From Nitrospirota bacterium (GTDB taxonomy: Bacteria > Nitrospirota > Nitrospiria > Nitrospirales > Nitrospiraceae): a stretch of DNA of 51,663 nucleotides. Position 1 is the first letter of the stretch. The number at the start of each line of letters is the position of its first letter. Below the pieces are notes generated by a model that was not told the origin of the DNA, did not search any database, and worked only from the letters and a program-made list of their open reading frames with translations. Below are positions 1-7,727 of this stretch, piece after piece. Location: NCBI GenBank assembly GCA_018971525.1, contig JAGXAR010000025.1, positions 1 through 51,663 on the forward strand, written 5' to 3'. The position numbers and the translations under genes are program-made.

Positions 1-31
1 CCCCCCATCTTAACTCAACAATTGGCAGAAC

Positions 32-706
32 TTACGGATGCTCGGTCATGAACCATCCGGCAATTGAGAGTCGCCGCTGATTACCCGCGACTTGATCCAC
101 CCGACAGACGCGGTGGAAGCGGGGCACCGTGAACATCACAAGAGAGCCTGGCCGAGGCTCGATACAGTGTGTCACTTCAAGGTCGGGTTGATCGGCGGCG
201 TAAGCCTTCCGCTTTCCATAGATGATGAGCTCCCCGCTCCAATCCGACCGCCACTCGTCATGGAAATAGCTCACCAGGGCGATACGCCGACGGGGCGCCG
301 TCGCACCTTCCATCGCATAGCCTTGGGCTGTATCGTCATGGGTCAACAGGCAATCTCCAGCCGCGTATGAGTAGTAGCTGAAACCCACGTGTCGGCCGGT
401 AATATTCGGAAAGGACTCCATGTATGCCTGAATGCAGGGCAGCTGTAGGCGCGAAAGCAATCGCTGGCTCTCGGCTCGGCCGATCTCTGCTTTGGCCCAG
501 TTTCCGGAATTTGGAAAATCTTCCCTGACCTTCGGCAAGTCAGACAGACTCTTCCACGCTGCCTGATACATCCCCTCGCGGAAGAACTGCCGCTCTTCCG
601 GCGACCAGAAGTCTTCGACGACCAAGACAGGGTTCTTGTGAAAAGAAAATGAAGACAGATCAGCCAATGATATGGTTTTGGACACCGGTTTCCCTTGAAT
701 ACTCAC
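32..706 (-). CDS. 2-oxoglutarate/Fe(II)-dependent oxygenase family protein
   Basis: The protein has the double-stranded beta-helix iron site of prolyl-4-hydroxylase-type dioxygenases: an HxD pair in LLTHDDT, a distal histidine in RFHRVCRVD and a 2-oxoglutarate-binding arginine in RRLSIAGWF. The substrate is unknown; the family hydroxylates protein side chains or small molecules in the cytoplasm using oxygen and 2-oxoglutarate. I place the start at the GTG at 706 because AGGAGGAG lies a few bases upstream. The frame is open to an ATG at 757 (17 more residues), but that codon has no clear ribosome binding site. About 224 residues, normal for a stand-alone domain. No signal peptide. It is monocistronic, with no neighbour that hints at a substrate. 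Confidence 0.8.
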   Translation of the reverse strand: MSIQGKPVSKTISLADLSSFSFHKNPVLVVEDFWSPEERQFFREGMYQAAWKSLSDLPKVREDFPNSGNWAKAEIGRAESQRLLSRLQLPCIQAYMESFPNITGRHVGFSYYSYAAGDCLLTHDDTAQGYAMEGATAPRRRIALVSYFHDEWRSDWSGELIIYGKRKAYAADQPDLEVTHCIEPRPGSLVMFTVPRFHRVCRVDQVAGNQRRLSIAGWFMTEHP

Positions 707-792
707 CGGGCTCCTCCTGAAAAACGTGGTGGGACAGCCACCCAGTCGCCGACTCATACCATCCGCTACTTAGTTTATACACCAGCTAGACG

Positions 793-830
793 AAAAAAAG
801 GGGGCTGCTACCTCTACGATAACAGCCCCC
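793..830 (-). terminator. Rho-independent terminator of the RRM gene
   Basis: An 8-bp perfect stem (GGGGGCTG/CAGCCCCC, 800-807 with 823-830) is followed on the minus strand by seven T residues. It starts 22 bases after the stop codon of the RNA-binding protein gene and matches a canonical intrinsic terminator. Confidence 0.9.
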
Positions 831-851
831 GTTCACATTCAATATTAAGGA

Positions 852-1190
852 TTACCAGCGATCGCGCTTACCGCCACCAGCGCTACGACCACCGCCAGCG
901 CCCCCACCAAATCCACCGCCACCACCCCCGCCAGTGCGAGGCTCCTGGGGACGCGCTTCATTGACGGTTAGGGTCCGACCGCCCATTTCCGCGCCGTTGA
1001 GAGCGGTAATGGCCGCCTGGGCTTCCGAGTCAGAAGACATCTCGACGAAGCCGAAGCCGCGTGACTGTCCCGTGAACTTATCCGTAATGATCCGCGCTGA
1101 AGCTACGGCGCCATGTCGCCCGAACAGATCACTCAACTCCTGCTCAGTCGCCGAGTAAGGCAACCCACCGACATAAATCTTCGAACCCAT
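852..1190 (-). CDS. Glycine-rich RRM RNA-binding protein
   Basis: A single RNA-recognition motif spans residues 3-80 or so, with RNP2 as IYVGGL and RNP1 as RGFGFVEM. A short Gly/Arg-rich tail ends in KRDRW. Bacterial proteins of this build (Rbp type, as in cyanobacteria) bind single-stranded RNA and are often cold-induced; the cold link is family knowledge and is not visible here. At 112 residues it is of usual length. The start is supported by AAAGGAGGA 7-8 bases upstream. The gene is monocistronic, with its own terminator just downstream. The roughly 250-base gap before the next gene contains no other gene I can recognise. Confidence 0.9.
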   Translation of the reverse strand: MGSKIYVGGLPYSATEQELSDLFGRHGAVASARIITDKFTGQSRGFGFVEMSSDSEAQAAITALNGAEMGGRTLTVNEARPQEPRTGGGGGGGFGGGAGGGRSAGGGKRDRW

Positions 1191-1439
1191 CTGGGGTTCC
1201 TCCTTTGAGTAAAGTGATATTGTCTTGAACGCGAGGAACGGGGGAAGGAGCGGGCCGAAGACGCGAAAGATGCGGCGACTTAGGTCTGGCTTCCGACGAG
1301 ATTCTCGGGCAAGGCAACATCGATGCTGCAGGCCTGTATGTCTCGTTCCACCTCACCGCCAGGCCCCTGCGATAAGGTAATCGTAGGCTATCACAGCCCT
1401 CTTGAAAATGGCAATCTGCGGCCCAGTCACCCTGTCGAC

Positions 1440-2231
1440 TTACTCCCCGATGCGCACCAGCAGTCCCCGTTCCCTGCAAAGCTCGAACGTCCAATGGAAA
1501 GCGGCAATTACTATACCGAGAAACAATAGATTCAGACCGGTCGCCCACGCAAGATGGGCAATCGGTTCAGCAGAGGCATTGAGCACGGCGCGCATCCCTT
1601 CAAATACATGGGCAGCCGGGTTCACCCAGGCAATGGCCTGCAGCCACCCGGGGAGCACCTCCATCGGATAAAACACACAGGAGATAGGCTGGAACATGAA
1701 CACCATACTCCAGGCCAGGACTTCCGCTTCCTGGCCAAATCGCATGATGAGAGCCGTGGTCAGTACCCCGATAATCCATCCCGTCATCACGAGATTCAAG
1801 ATGAACGGAACCAGCCACATCCCGATCACGAAGATGTTGTAAGAGTAGAACAGGCCTGCGCAAGCGACCATCACCACAGAGACGGCCGATACTTTTAAGA
1901 CGCTCATGACCATCGTCGCGGCTAGAAATTCGCTTGGCTTGAGCGGACTGGCAAACAAGTTCATGAGATTTCTCGCCCAGATCTCCTCCAGGAACGAAAT
2001 CGTAATCCCCTGCTGTGCTCGAAACAGCACATCCCACAGGATCAACGCCCCCAAAAAGAACGTCACCGCCCCCGGGATCTGTCCCTGGAATTTCATGAGA
2101 TAGACCGTAATGAATCCCCAGATGACGAGGTCCAGAAACGGCCAATAGAAGATTTCCATCATGCGCGGCAAGCTGCGCCGGTAGAGGTACAGATGCCTCG
2201 CCACCAACGCATAGATTCGGTGGATCTTCAT
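1440..2231 (-). CDS. ABC-2 type transporter permease
   Basis: A polytopic inner-membrane protein with about six hydrophobic helices and the ABC-2 permease architecture (FLEEIWARNLMNLFASPL after the second helix, a later PMEVLPGW loop). It should form the channel half of an exporter with the ATPase encoded upstream at 2363-3091. The substrate is not predictable; relatives export polysaccharides, drugs or lipids. I chose the ATG at 2231 (263 residues, MKIHRIY), preceded by GGAAGGAAG, over a GTG six codons upstream. The 130-base gap from the ATPase gene is filled by a long inverted repeat, which is unusual for an ABC gene pair. Confidence 0.87.
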   Translation of the reverse strand: MKIHRIYALVARHLYLYRRSLPRMMEIFYWPFLDLVIWGFITVYLMKFQGQIPGAVTFFLGALILWDVLFRAQQGITISFLEEIWARNLMNLFASPLKPSEFLAATMVMSVLKVSAVSVVMVACAGLFYSYNIFVIGMWLVPFILNLVMTGWIIGVLTTALIMRFGQEAEVLAWSMVFMFQPISCVFYPMEVLPGWLQAIAWVNPAAHVFEGMRAVLNASAEPIAHLAWATGLNLLFLGIVIAAFHWTFELCRERGLLVRIGE

Positions 2232-2274
2232 CCTTCTTCCTTCCCCCACTCACAGGTTTGGCGGCCTCGGAGGT

Positions 2275-2356
2275 ACAAGGGAGAGTCTCTACTGCGCGCG
2301 TTCAACGAGGGCCTTCTGAGGCCGCGCGTTGCGCGAGCAAGGAGACTCTCCCCTGT
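2275..2356. repeat. Long inverted repeat between ABC ATPase and permease genes
   Basis: The arms pair over about 38 bases with mismatches. The best part is GGGAGAGTCTC (2279-2289) against its exact complement at 2342-2352, and the interior carries GC-rich self-complementary segments. It fills most of the intergenic gap and would form a stable hairpin in a shared transcript. It is not followed by a T-run on the minus strand, so it is not a canonical terminator. An mRNA-stability or attenuating hairpin, or a REP-like element, is possible. Confidence 0.7.
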
Positions 2357-2362
2357 ATCGCC

Positions 2363-3091
2363 TCAATTCTCCCGCGCCAATTTCACAAATACTTTTTCCA
2401 AGTCCGCCTGCCCAAACCGCGCCACAATCTCCTGCGCCGTCCCTTCCGCCACAATCTTTCCCCGCTGGAGGAAGATGATCCGATCCGACATCTCTTCCAT
2501 CTCGTGCATATTGTGCGACGTATAGAGCACACTGAGTCCGGACGATCGTCGTTCCTCCTTGAGGAAGCTCCGAATTTTTTGTGCGATATCGGGATCCAGA
2601 CTCGCGGTCGGTTCATCGAGAAACAGAATCTTCGGATCGGTCAAGAACGCCTTGGCCAGCCCAAGTCGAGTACTTTGGCCGGAAGACAGCTTGCGCGTGA
2701 TCTTGTGCCGAAACTCCTCCATCTCAAGCCGCTTCACGATGTCATCCACCCTCTCTTGGATCTGAGACAGACCATACAGCCGCGCAATCACCCAAAGGTT
2801 CTCCTCGACCGTGAGCGCCTGAGGCAGTGAGACATAGGTCGAAGAAAAGTTTACTTGTTGCAGAATGGCCTCTCGGTGTGTCGCCAGATCGAGCCCGAAC
2901 ATCTGAATGGAACCGGCGGTCGGCGTCACCACCCCGAGCAGCATCTGAATCGTGGTGGTTTTCCCCGCCCCGTTCGGGCCCAGCAATCCAAGAATTTCAC
3001 CCGGCCTGATGTCGAACGAAATATCGTTGACTGCGACGAACGCGCCGAACCGTTTCACCAGATGTTGGACGTGCAGGACAGGTGTAGACAT
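2363..3091 (-). CDS. ABC transporter ATP-binding protein
   Basis: A complete nucleotide-binding domain: Walker A GPNGAGKTT, Q-loop, signature LSSGQ, Walker B ILFLDEPT with the catalytic glutamate, and the switch histidine in TSHNMHEME. It powers the permease encoded downstream (1440-2231). The ATG at 3091 (MSTPVLHVQ, 242 residues) gives the normal family N-terminus. The frame stays open further upstream but would overlap the 3' end of the cytochrome gene and adds non-homologous residues. With the DrrA/CcmA-like sequence and a single ABC-2 partner, it is most likely a small exporter of unknown substrate. Confidence 0.9.
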   Translation of the reverse strand: MSTPVLHVQHLVKRFGAFVAVNDISFDIRPGEILGLLGPNGAGKTTTIQMLLGVVTPTAGSIQMFGLDLATHREAILQQVNFSSTYVSLPQALTVEENLWVIARLYGLSQIQERVDDIVKRLEMEEFRHKITRKLSSGQSTRLGLAKAFLTDPKILFLDEPTASLDPDIAQKIRSFLKEERRSSGLSVLYTSHNMHEMEEMSDRIIFLQRGKIVAEGTAQEIVARFGQADLEKVFVKLAREN

Positions 3092-3105
3092 AGACAATAA
3101 GCGGT

Positions 3106-3825
3106 TTAGTTGAAGAGCAGCGCGTTGCTGATCTTCTCGGAAAGATGGCAGGTTTCGCATTTCCGGCTCACGACCTTCCCCTCATGCTCCGTCTTCCCGT
3201 CGTGGCATCGGAAACAATCCGTGAGGGCCCTTGTCCGTAAGTACGAGCCTTCGGGATGGTCGGGATACCAAGGTTTGTCGTCGGCTGAAAGGTGCCCGCG
3301 TGGCATGACGATCGGATAGCCTTTGATCGGCTGTTCGTGGACGACCCCGGAATGACACGTCGTACAACCCTCCCCTTGGCCGCGCTTCGCAAAGGCGTCG
3401 ATATGTTTGCGGTGGCTCATGATAAGACCGACCTCTTTGACCGGTGGCGGCAAATCACGCGGGGCGACCTCGGACACCCGAAGAATGCTTCGATGACAAC
3501 TCAGGCAGACAGCGGAATCGACTTTCGCCTGCAGATTATGGGGATCGGTTGGGGTGCCGAACAAGTAGATCGCTAGATCCCTCGTCCCGGCCCAGGCTTT
3601 ATCGTGGAGCCACCCCTCAATGCCCGGTCGTACGTGGCAAGCGACGCAGGTCACCTCTCGATGCGAGGATTTCGCCCAACTCTCATACGAGGGCGCGATG
3701 GTATGGCAACTGGCACAGAAGGTCGGATGATTCGTGGTAGGGATGGCCACAGCGCCCAGCCCGATGGCACCAGCAACGAGAGCCAGAACGATGGTCGCTT
3801 TAGGTTTCCAGCCCATGCTCCGCAC
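3106..3825 (-). CDS. Membrane-anchored six-haem cytochrome c, NapC/NirT-like
   Basis: Six CxxCH motifs (CASCH, CVACH, CLSCH, CTTCH, CFRCH, CETCH) follow one N-terminal membrane helix (about residues 11-30), so the haem domain lies in the periplasm. The first two motifs have the spacing and the SHREVTCVACH context of NapC/NirT quinol dehydrogenases. Such proteins pass electrons between the quinone pool and periplasmic redox enzymes. NapC itself has four haems, so the C-terminal part is an extension with two more. The start is either this GTG or the ATG at 3816; neither has a clear ribosome binding site. The 26-base overlap with mobB suggests translational coupling with molybdenum-cofactor genes. 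Confidence 0.88.
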   Translation of the reverse strand: MRSMGWKPKATIVLALVAGAIGLGAVAIPTTNHPTFCASCHTIAPSYESWAKSSHREVTCVACHVRPGIEGWLHDKAWAGTRDLAIYLFGTPTDPHNLQAKVDSAVCLSCHRSILRVSEVAPRDLPPPVKEVGLIMSHRKHIDAFAKRGQGEGCTTCHSGVVHEQPIKGYPIVMPRGHLSADDKPWYPDHPEGSYLRTRALTDCFRCHDGKTEHEGKVVSRKCETCHLSEKISNALLFN

Positions 3826-4324
3826 GAGACTGTGATCTTGGAAACTGCTTCATGATCAAAGCGGCCACACCGACGACATCGTCCAGGCCGAACAGCGGAA
3901 TCTGTAGATCGACGGGCTTGTCCGATACCACCGCGAGCAGTCCTTCCGTGGAAACAGGAATTTCACCGATCTGGTCACGGACGATGACAATCTTCGGATA
4001 GCCTTCGTGTTTCCACCCTTCGGCAATGATCAGGTCATAGGTGCTGTCGAGAAACCGATCCCGTACTTCTTCGACATTCATCTGATCGGAGACATCGGCA
4101 AACATCGCCATACTCCCCTTGGAGAGCACCATGACGCTGCTGGCGCCGGCTCGTTTATGGCGCCAGCTATCTTTCCCTTCCGTATCGAGGTCAAACCCGT
4201 GCCCGGCATGCTTCACCGTCGCCACCTTGTAGCCGGCCCGGACTAACTCAGGAATCACACGCTCGATCAGCGTGGTTTTCCCGCTGTTCGACCGACCGAC
4301 AAAAGAGACAATAGGTACGACCAT
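3800..4324 (-). CDS. mobB: Molybdopterin-guanine dinucleotide biosynthesis adaptor MobB
   Basis: A P-loop GTP-binding protein with Walker A GRSNSGKTT, the conserved VKHAGHGFDLDTEGKDSWRH segment and AEGWKHEGYPKI, all typical of MobB. It assists MobA in forming bis-MGD, the cofactor of DMSO-reductase-family enzymes such as nitrite oxidoreductase and nitrate reductases. At 174 residues it has the usual length. It sits 76 bases after moeA and overlaps the multihaem cytochrome gene, so the three probably share a transcript. The start ATG at 4324 is the first codon of a normal MobB N-terminus. Confidence 0.93.
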   Translation of the reverse strand: MVVPIVSFVGRSNSGKTTLIERVIPELVRAGYKVATVKHAGHGFDLDTEGKDSWRHKRAGASSVMVLSKGSMAMFADVSDQMNVEEVRDRFLDSTYDLIIAEGWKHEGYPKIVIVRDQIGEIPVSTEGLLAVVSDKPVDLQIPLFGLDDVVGVAALIMKQFPRSQSRAEHGLET

Positions 4325-4400
4325 AAGAAATGAGACCCTTCGTTATGCGCCACAGGTCAATCGTGAACGGACAGCCGCGTGCCCTTGCTCAACCGCTGCC

Positions 4401-5717
4401 TCAGCAACAGGAGAGGCGATGCCCGCCCGCCTGGATTGGGCCTGCATGGCTGGCCCAAGCTTCTCCGCTCAACAGTTGAACCGATACCAGGTCGCCCGGG
4501 TTCACTCGTTCAACTTCGACGGGGATATCGATCAAACAATTGGCCTTCACCATGGAGGTCAACATCCCGGACCCTTGCGCGCCGGTTGTTCGAACCTTGA
4601 AGACACCTTCTTCCCGAGTAAGCACACCGCGCAGAAAGTGGCGCCGGTCGGTCCGCTTGGAAAACTTCTCCTGGAAGATCGCCTGCACGACCGGCCGGCC
4701 GTAGGTCCGGTGTCCGCTCATTTTGAGCATCGCCGGCCGCACCAACTGCTCGAACGTCACCATGGAGGAGACGGGATTCCCCGGCAAGCCGAAGGCCAGC
4801 TTGCCCTGAATCTTGCCGAAGGCGAGCGGCTGCCCCGGCCTGATCGCCAGCTTCCAGAAATTCATTTCCGCGCCCAGTTCATGGAAGACCGCCTTCGTGA
4901 AATCGTAATCACCCATCGACACGCCGCCGGACAGCACCAGAATATCTGCCGTCAGTCCATGCGAAATCTTTTCCTTCAGCGCCGCAGGCGTATCCCTCGC
5001 AATCCCCAGCAAAAATGGGATGCCGCCCGCCTCCTGGACTGCTGCCGCAATTCCATAGCTATTGGAATTGATGATTTTTTCTTCGCTGAACCGCTCGTCC
5101 AAATCCGCCAATTCGTCACCGGTCGAAAGGATCGCCACACGAGGCCGTTGATAGGCAAAGATGAACGACTTGGCGAGGATCGCCAACATCCCCGCTTCAC
5201 CAGGACGAATCTGTGTCCCCTTGGCGATGATGCACTCGCCCTTCTTGACGTCTTCTCCTTGAGGCCGAATGTTGGCGCCTTGCTGTTCCGGTTTGAACAC
5301 GCGAACGGAATCCGGCGTGTGCTCGGTATCCTCGACCTTCAAAACCGTGTCCGCCCCCTGCGGGATCGGGGCCCCGGTCATGATGCGAATCGCTTGCCCC
5401 GCACCGACGGACTTCGAAGGCATCTTGCCTGCAGGCACATCTTCGATCACCGTGAGCGTTACCGGCTTCTGAATCGCATGCTCCTGCTTGATATCGTCCC
5501 AGCGCACCGCAAACCCATCCATCGCACTGTTGTCCCAGGGTGGATTATCCCGCTCCGCCACAATGTCCTCGCCGAGGACACGGCCAAGGGAATCGAGAAT
5601 TGAAATTTTCTCCAAGCCAAGAGTCGGCGTGGACTCCAACACGATCTGCTGCGCCTCCTGCAGGGGGGTCAATCCCTCCATCGCGTCTTTAGCCTTCACA
5701 GTCTCTCCTTCATCCAT
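4401..5717 (-). CDS. moeA: Molybdopterin molybdenumtransferase MoeA
   Basis: A full-length MoeA: N-terminal domain with DNSAMDGFAV, beta-barrel insert, central domain with LSTGDEL and LSGGVSMGDYDF, FGLPGNPVSS, and a C-terminal barrel (about residues 350-438). MoeA inserts molybdate into adenylylated molybdopterin to make active Moco. The ATG at 5717 shares a base with the stop codon of the upstream Mrp gene (TGATG), indicating translational coupling. A TTG one codon upstream is less likely. The last residues (GGHRLSCC) are not a conserved family end. Confidence 0.95.
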   Translation of the reverse strand: MDEGETVKAKDAMEGLTPLQEAQQIVLESTPTLGLEKISILDSLGRVLGEDIVAERDNPPWDNSAMDGFAVRWDDIKQEHAIQKPVTLTVIEDVPAGKMPSKSVGAGQAIRIMTGAPIPQGADTVLKVEDTEHTPDSVRVFKPEQQGANIRPQGEDVKKGECIIAKGTQIRPGEAGMLAILAKSFIFAYQRPRVAILSTGDELADLDERFSEEKIINSNSYGIAAAVQEAGGIPFLLGIARDTPAALKEKISHGLTADILVLSGGVSMGDYDFTKAVFHELGAEMNFWKLAIRPGQPLAFGKIQGKLAFGLPGNPVSSMVTFEQLVRPAMLKMSGHRTYGRPVVQAIFQEKFSKRTDRRHFLRGVLTREEGVFKVRTTGAQGSGMLTSMVKANCLIDIPVEVERVNPGDLVSVQLLSGEAWASHAGPIQAGGHRLSCC

Positions 5718-6670
5718 CAATGCGCATGCCGGGGCGCTATTTTCACGAGTGACCCGCTTTTCTTGCAGAACGCTTCGACCTTATTCGCAATTTCGTGATA
5801 GCACTCGGCCGTGGGCGTGTCAGAATTGAACATCGCAAATGGCTCACCGGCATCGGACTGGGTCACGACATCGGGATCGAGCGGAATGCGCCCGAGGAAG
5901 GGCACGCCCATGTCAATCGCGGAGGCTTCCCCGCCGCCCTTGCGGAACACCTCGATGTGATTATGACAATGGGGGCACTCCAACCCGCTCATGTTTTCGA
6001 CAATCCCGATGATCGGGACTTCGCTGTCCTTGCAGAACGTCACCGACTTGCGGGAGTCCAGCAAGGCCACTTCCTGTGGCGTCGTAATGATCACCGCGCC
6101 GCTGACATTGCCGAGCAGGTCGATAGTCGTGACCGATTCGTTGCCGGTTCCGGGAGGCAGGTCGACAAACAGGAAATTCAGATCCTGCCACTCGACGCCG
6201 CCCAAGAGTTGGTTGATGAACTCATACTTGTACGCATCGCGCCAGATGATCGGATCGTCCGGGTTCTGCAGCAAGAAGGACATGGAGGCAATCTTGAGGT
6301 TATACGCTTGAAACGGGATGATCCCGCCGGAGCTGCTGATCTTGAGCTTCTGACCGTCGGCCCCCACCATCTTCGGAATGTTCGGCCCATGGATATCCAT
6401 GTCGCAAATGCCGACATGCCACCCTTTGAGCGCGAGACTCACCGCGAGGTTCGTCGTACAGGTGCTCTTTCCGACCCCGCCCTTATTGCTCATGATGAGC
6501 ACTTTGTACTCAATCCGCTCCATCCGCTTGGCCACCAGCCAGCGACTATGCCCCTCCTTGTCCTTCTGACAAGTTTCGTTCTCGTCGCAGATCGCGCAGG
6601 CCCACATGTATACGCAGGCGTCGCTGCCGCCGGAGCTGGGAGGTTGAATGACATTCAATTCACGAGCCAT
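5717..6670 (-). CDS. Mrp/NBP35/ApbC-type iron-sulfur cluster carrier ATPase
   Basis: A deviant Walker A (SNKGGVGKST), switch regions DMDIHGPN and DLPPGTGN, and a C-terminal CPHC pair (CxxC) that bridges Fe-S clusters in the Mrp dimer. The N-terminus carries four extra cysteines (C19, C25, C28, C34), resembling the N-terminal cluster of NBP35-type proteins rather than short bacterial Mrp. Such proteins deliver [4Fe-4S] clusters to apo-enzymes. Lying directly upstream of moeA and mobB and downstream of tatC, it may serve Fe-S molybdoenzymes; that is an inference from context. An AAGGAAG site precedes the ATG. Confidence 0.92.
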   Translation of the reverse strand: MARELNVIQPPSSGGSDACVYMWACAICDENETCQKDKEGHSRWLVAKRMERIEYKVLIMSNKGGVGKSTCTTNLAVSLALKGWHVGICDMDIHGPNIPKMVGADGQKLKISSSGGIIPFQAYNLKIASMSFLLQNPDDPIIWRDAYKYEFINQLLGGVEWQDLNFLFVDLPPGTGNESVTTIDLLGNVSGAVIITTPQEVALLDSRKSVTFCKDSEVPIIGIVENMSGLECPHCHNHIEVFRKGGGEASAIDMGVPFLGRIPLDPDVVTQSDAGEPFAMFNSDTPTAECYHEIANKVEAFCKKSGSLVKIAPRHAH

Positions 6671-6718
6671 GTATCTTCCTTCTGTAAAACGTTACGCCCG
6701 ATCTGTGGGCTCTCATTA

Positions 6719-7657
6719 TCAACGTCGACCTGTGGGCACGCCGACGTAGTCGCCCTCTCCCACGTTACGCACTCCCGCCGCCGCCTTGCCGTTTCCTGCC
6801 GATGCGGTGGCCACGGCCGGCACACCTGACGCCTCCGGCACCGGCTGCTTCTTGTTGAAAAATCCTGCGCTCACGATGCCGACTTCGTAGAAGACATACA
6901 TCGGCAAGGCCATGAGACATTGATTGAAGGGATCGGGCGTCGGAGTAAGAATTGCGGCCATGATAAACGACCCCAGCAGAGCCCACTTGCGATACCGCTT
7001 CAGAAAGGGCGCGTCTACCCACCCGAGCTTTGCCATGAGGGTGATGGCAAGCGGGACTTCAAAGATCAGTCCGAATACCATCAGGAACCACAGGGCGAAC
7101 CCGACGTACTGCGCAATGGAGATCTGGGGGATGAATCCGGCGTTGACGCCATAGGAAACCAGAAAATTCAGCGCGAACGGAAGCACGAAGAAAAAAGAGA
7201 AACCCACCCCTGCGTAAAAGGCCAATGCGCTCAGCAACACAAATGGCGCGACGAACCGCCGTTCCTGGGCATGGAGACCCGGCACGACGAATTGCCAGAC
7301 TTCCAATAGAATGTACGGGGTCGCAATGACGATGGCGAAGAGTCCGGCCACCTTGACGTTCTGCCACAAGGCTTCAGCCGGTGCGAGAAAGACGAACGGG
7401 ACGGTGGGCAGATCGGTCGGCACCCACGATAGGGAGCCCGGCACAAACATGTTCTGAAGCGGAATGCGAAGCCACTTGACCAACAGGTCGGCATAGAAAA
7501 ACGTGCCGACAAACACCACGGCAGTGATGATGACCGCGCGCGTCAGCCGGACTTGGAGCTCCACAAGGTGCTCCATCACCGGCATTTTCTTATCTTCCAG
7601 CGGCTTAAAGATCGTGTCTTGTAGCCACTGGTTGATTGAGTTCAGACCGTCGGACAT
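6719..7657 (-). CDS. tatC: Sec-independent (twin-arginine) translocase subunit TatC
   Basis: A six-helix membrane protein with the conserved MEHLVELQVRLTRA N-terminus, a PGLHAQERRFV segment in the loop after the second helix, and late ILTPTPDPFNQ. TatC is the receptor of the Tat pathway, which exports folded proteins, including cofactor-loaded molybdoenzymes. At 312 residues it is longer than E. coli TatC because of a low-complexity Ala/Gly/Val tail of about 45 residues. No tatA/tatB is adjacent. The neighbouring Mrp and MoeA genes fit with making and exporting a cofactor enzyme. Confidence 0.95.
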   Translation of the reverse strand: MSDGLNSINQWLQDTIFKPLEDKKMPVMEHLVELQVRLTRAVIITAVVFVGTFFYADLLVKWLRIPLQNMFVPGSLSWVPTDLPTVPFVFLAPAEALWQNVKVAGLFAIVIATPYILLEVWQFVVPGLHAQERRFVAPFVLLSALAFYAGVGFSFFFVLPFALNFLVSYGVNAGFIPQISIAQYVGFALWFLMVFGLIFEVPLAITLMAKLGWVDAPFLKRYRKWALLGSFIMAAILTPTPDPFNQCLMALPMYVFYEVGIVSAGFFNKKQPVPEASGVPAVATASAGNGKAAAGVRNVGEGDYVGVPTGRR

Positions 7658-7727
7658 ACGAACCGTTCATCCGATGGCTGGCCGTGACCGCTCGGAAACC
7701 GAGCGATCGCGGCCAGCGTGATGCGTG

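Noticed and set aside
4272-5603. A 443-codon open frame on the plus strand across mobB-moeA
   Set aside because: It is the complement of moeA, whose motifs are complete on the minus strand. The plus-strand product is Arg/His/Leu-rich with no recognisable motif, typical of an antisense shadow in GC-rich DNA.
5795-6829. A 344-codon plus-strand open frame opposite the Mrp gene
   Set aside because: It lies wholly antisense to a clear Mrp/NBP35 gene and runs into tatC; no domain and biased composition.
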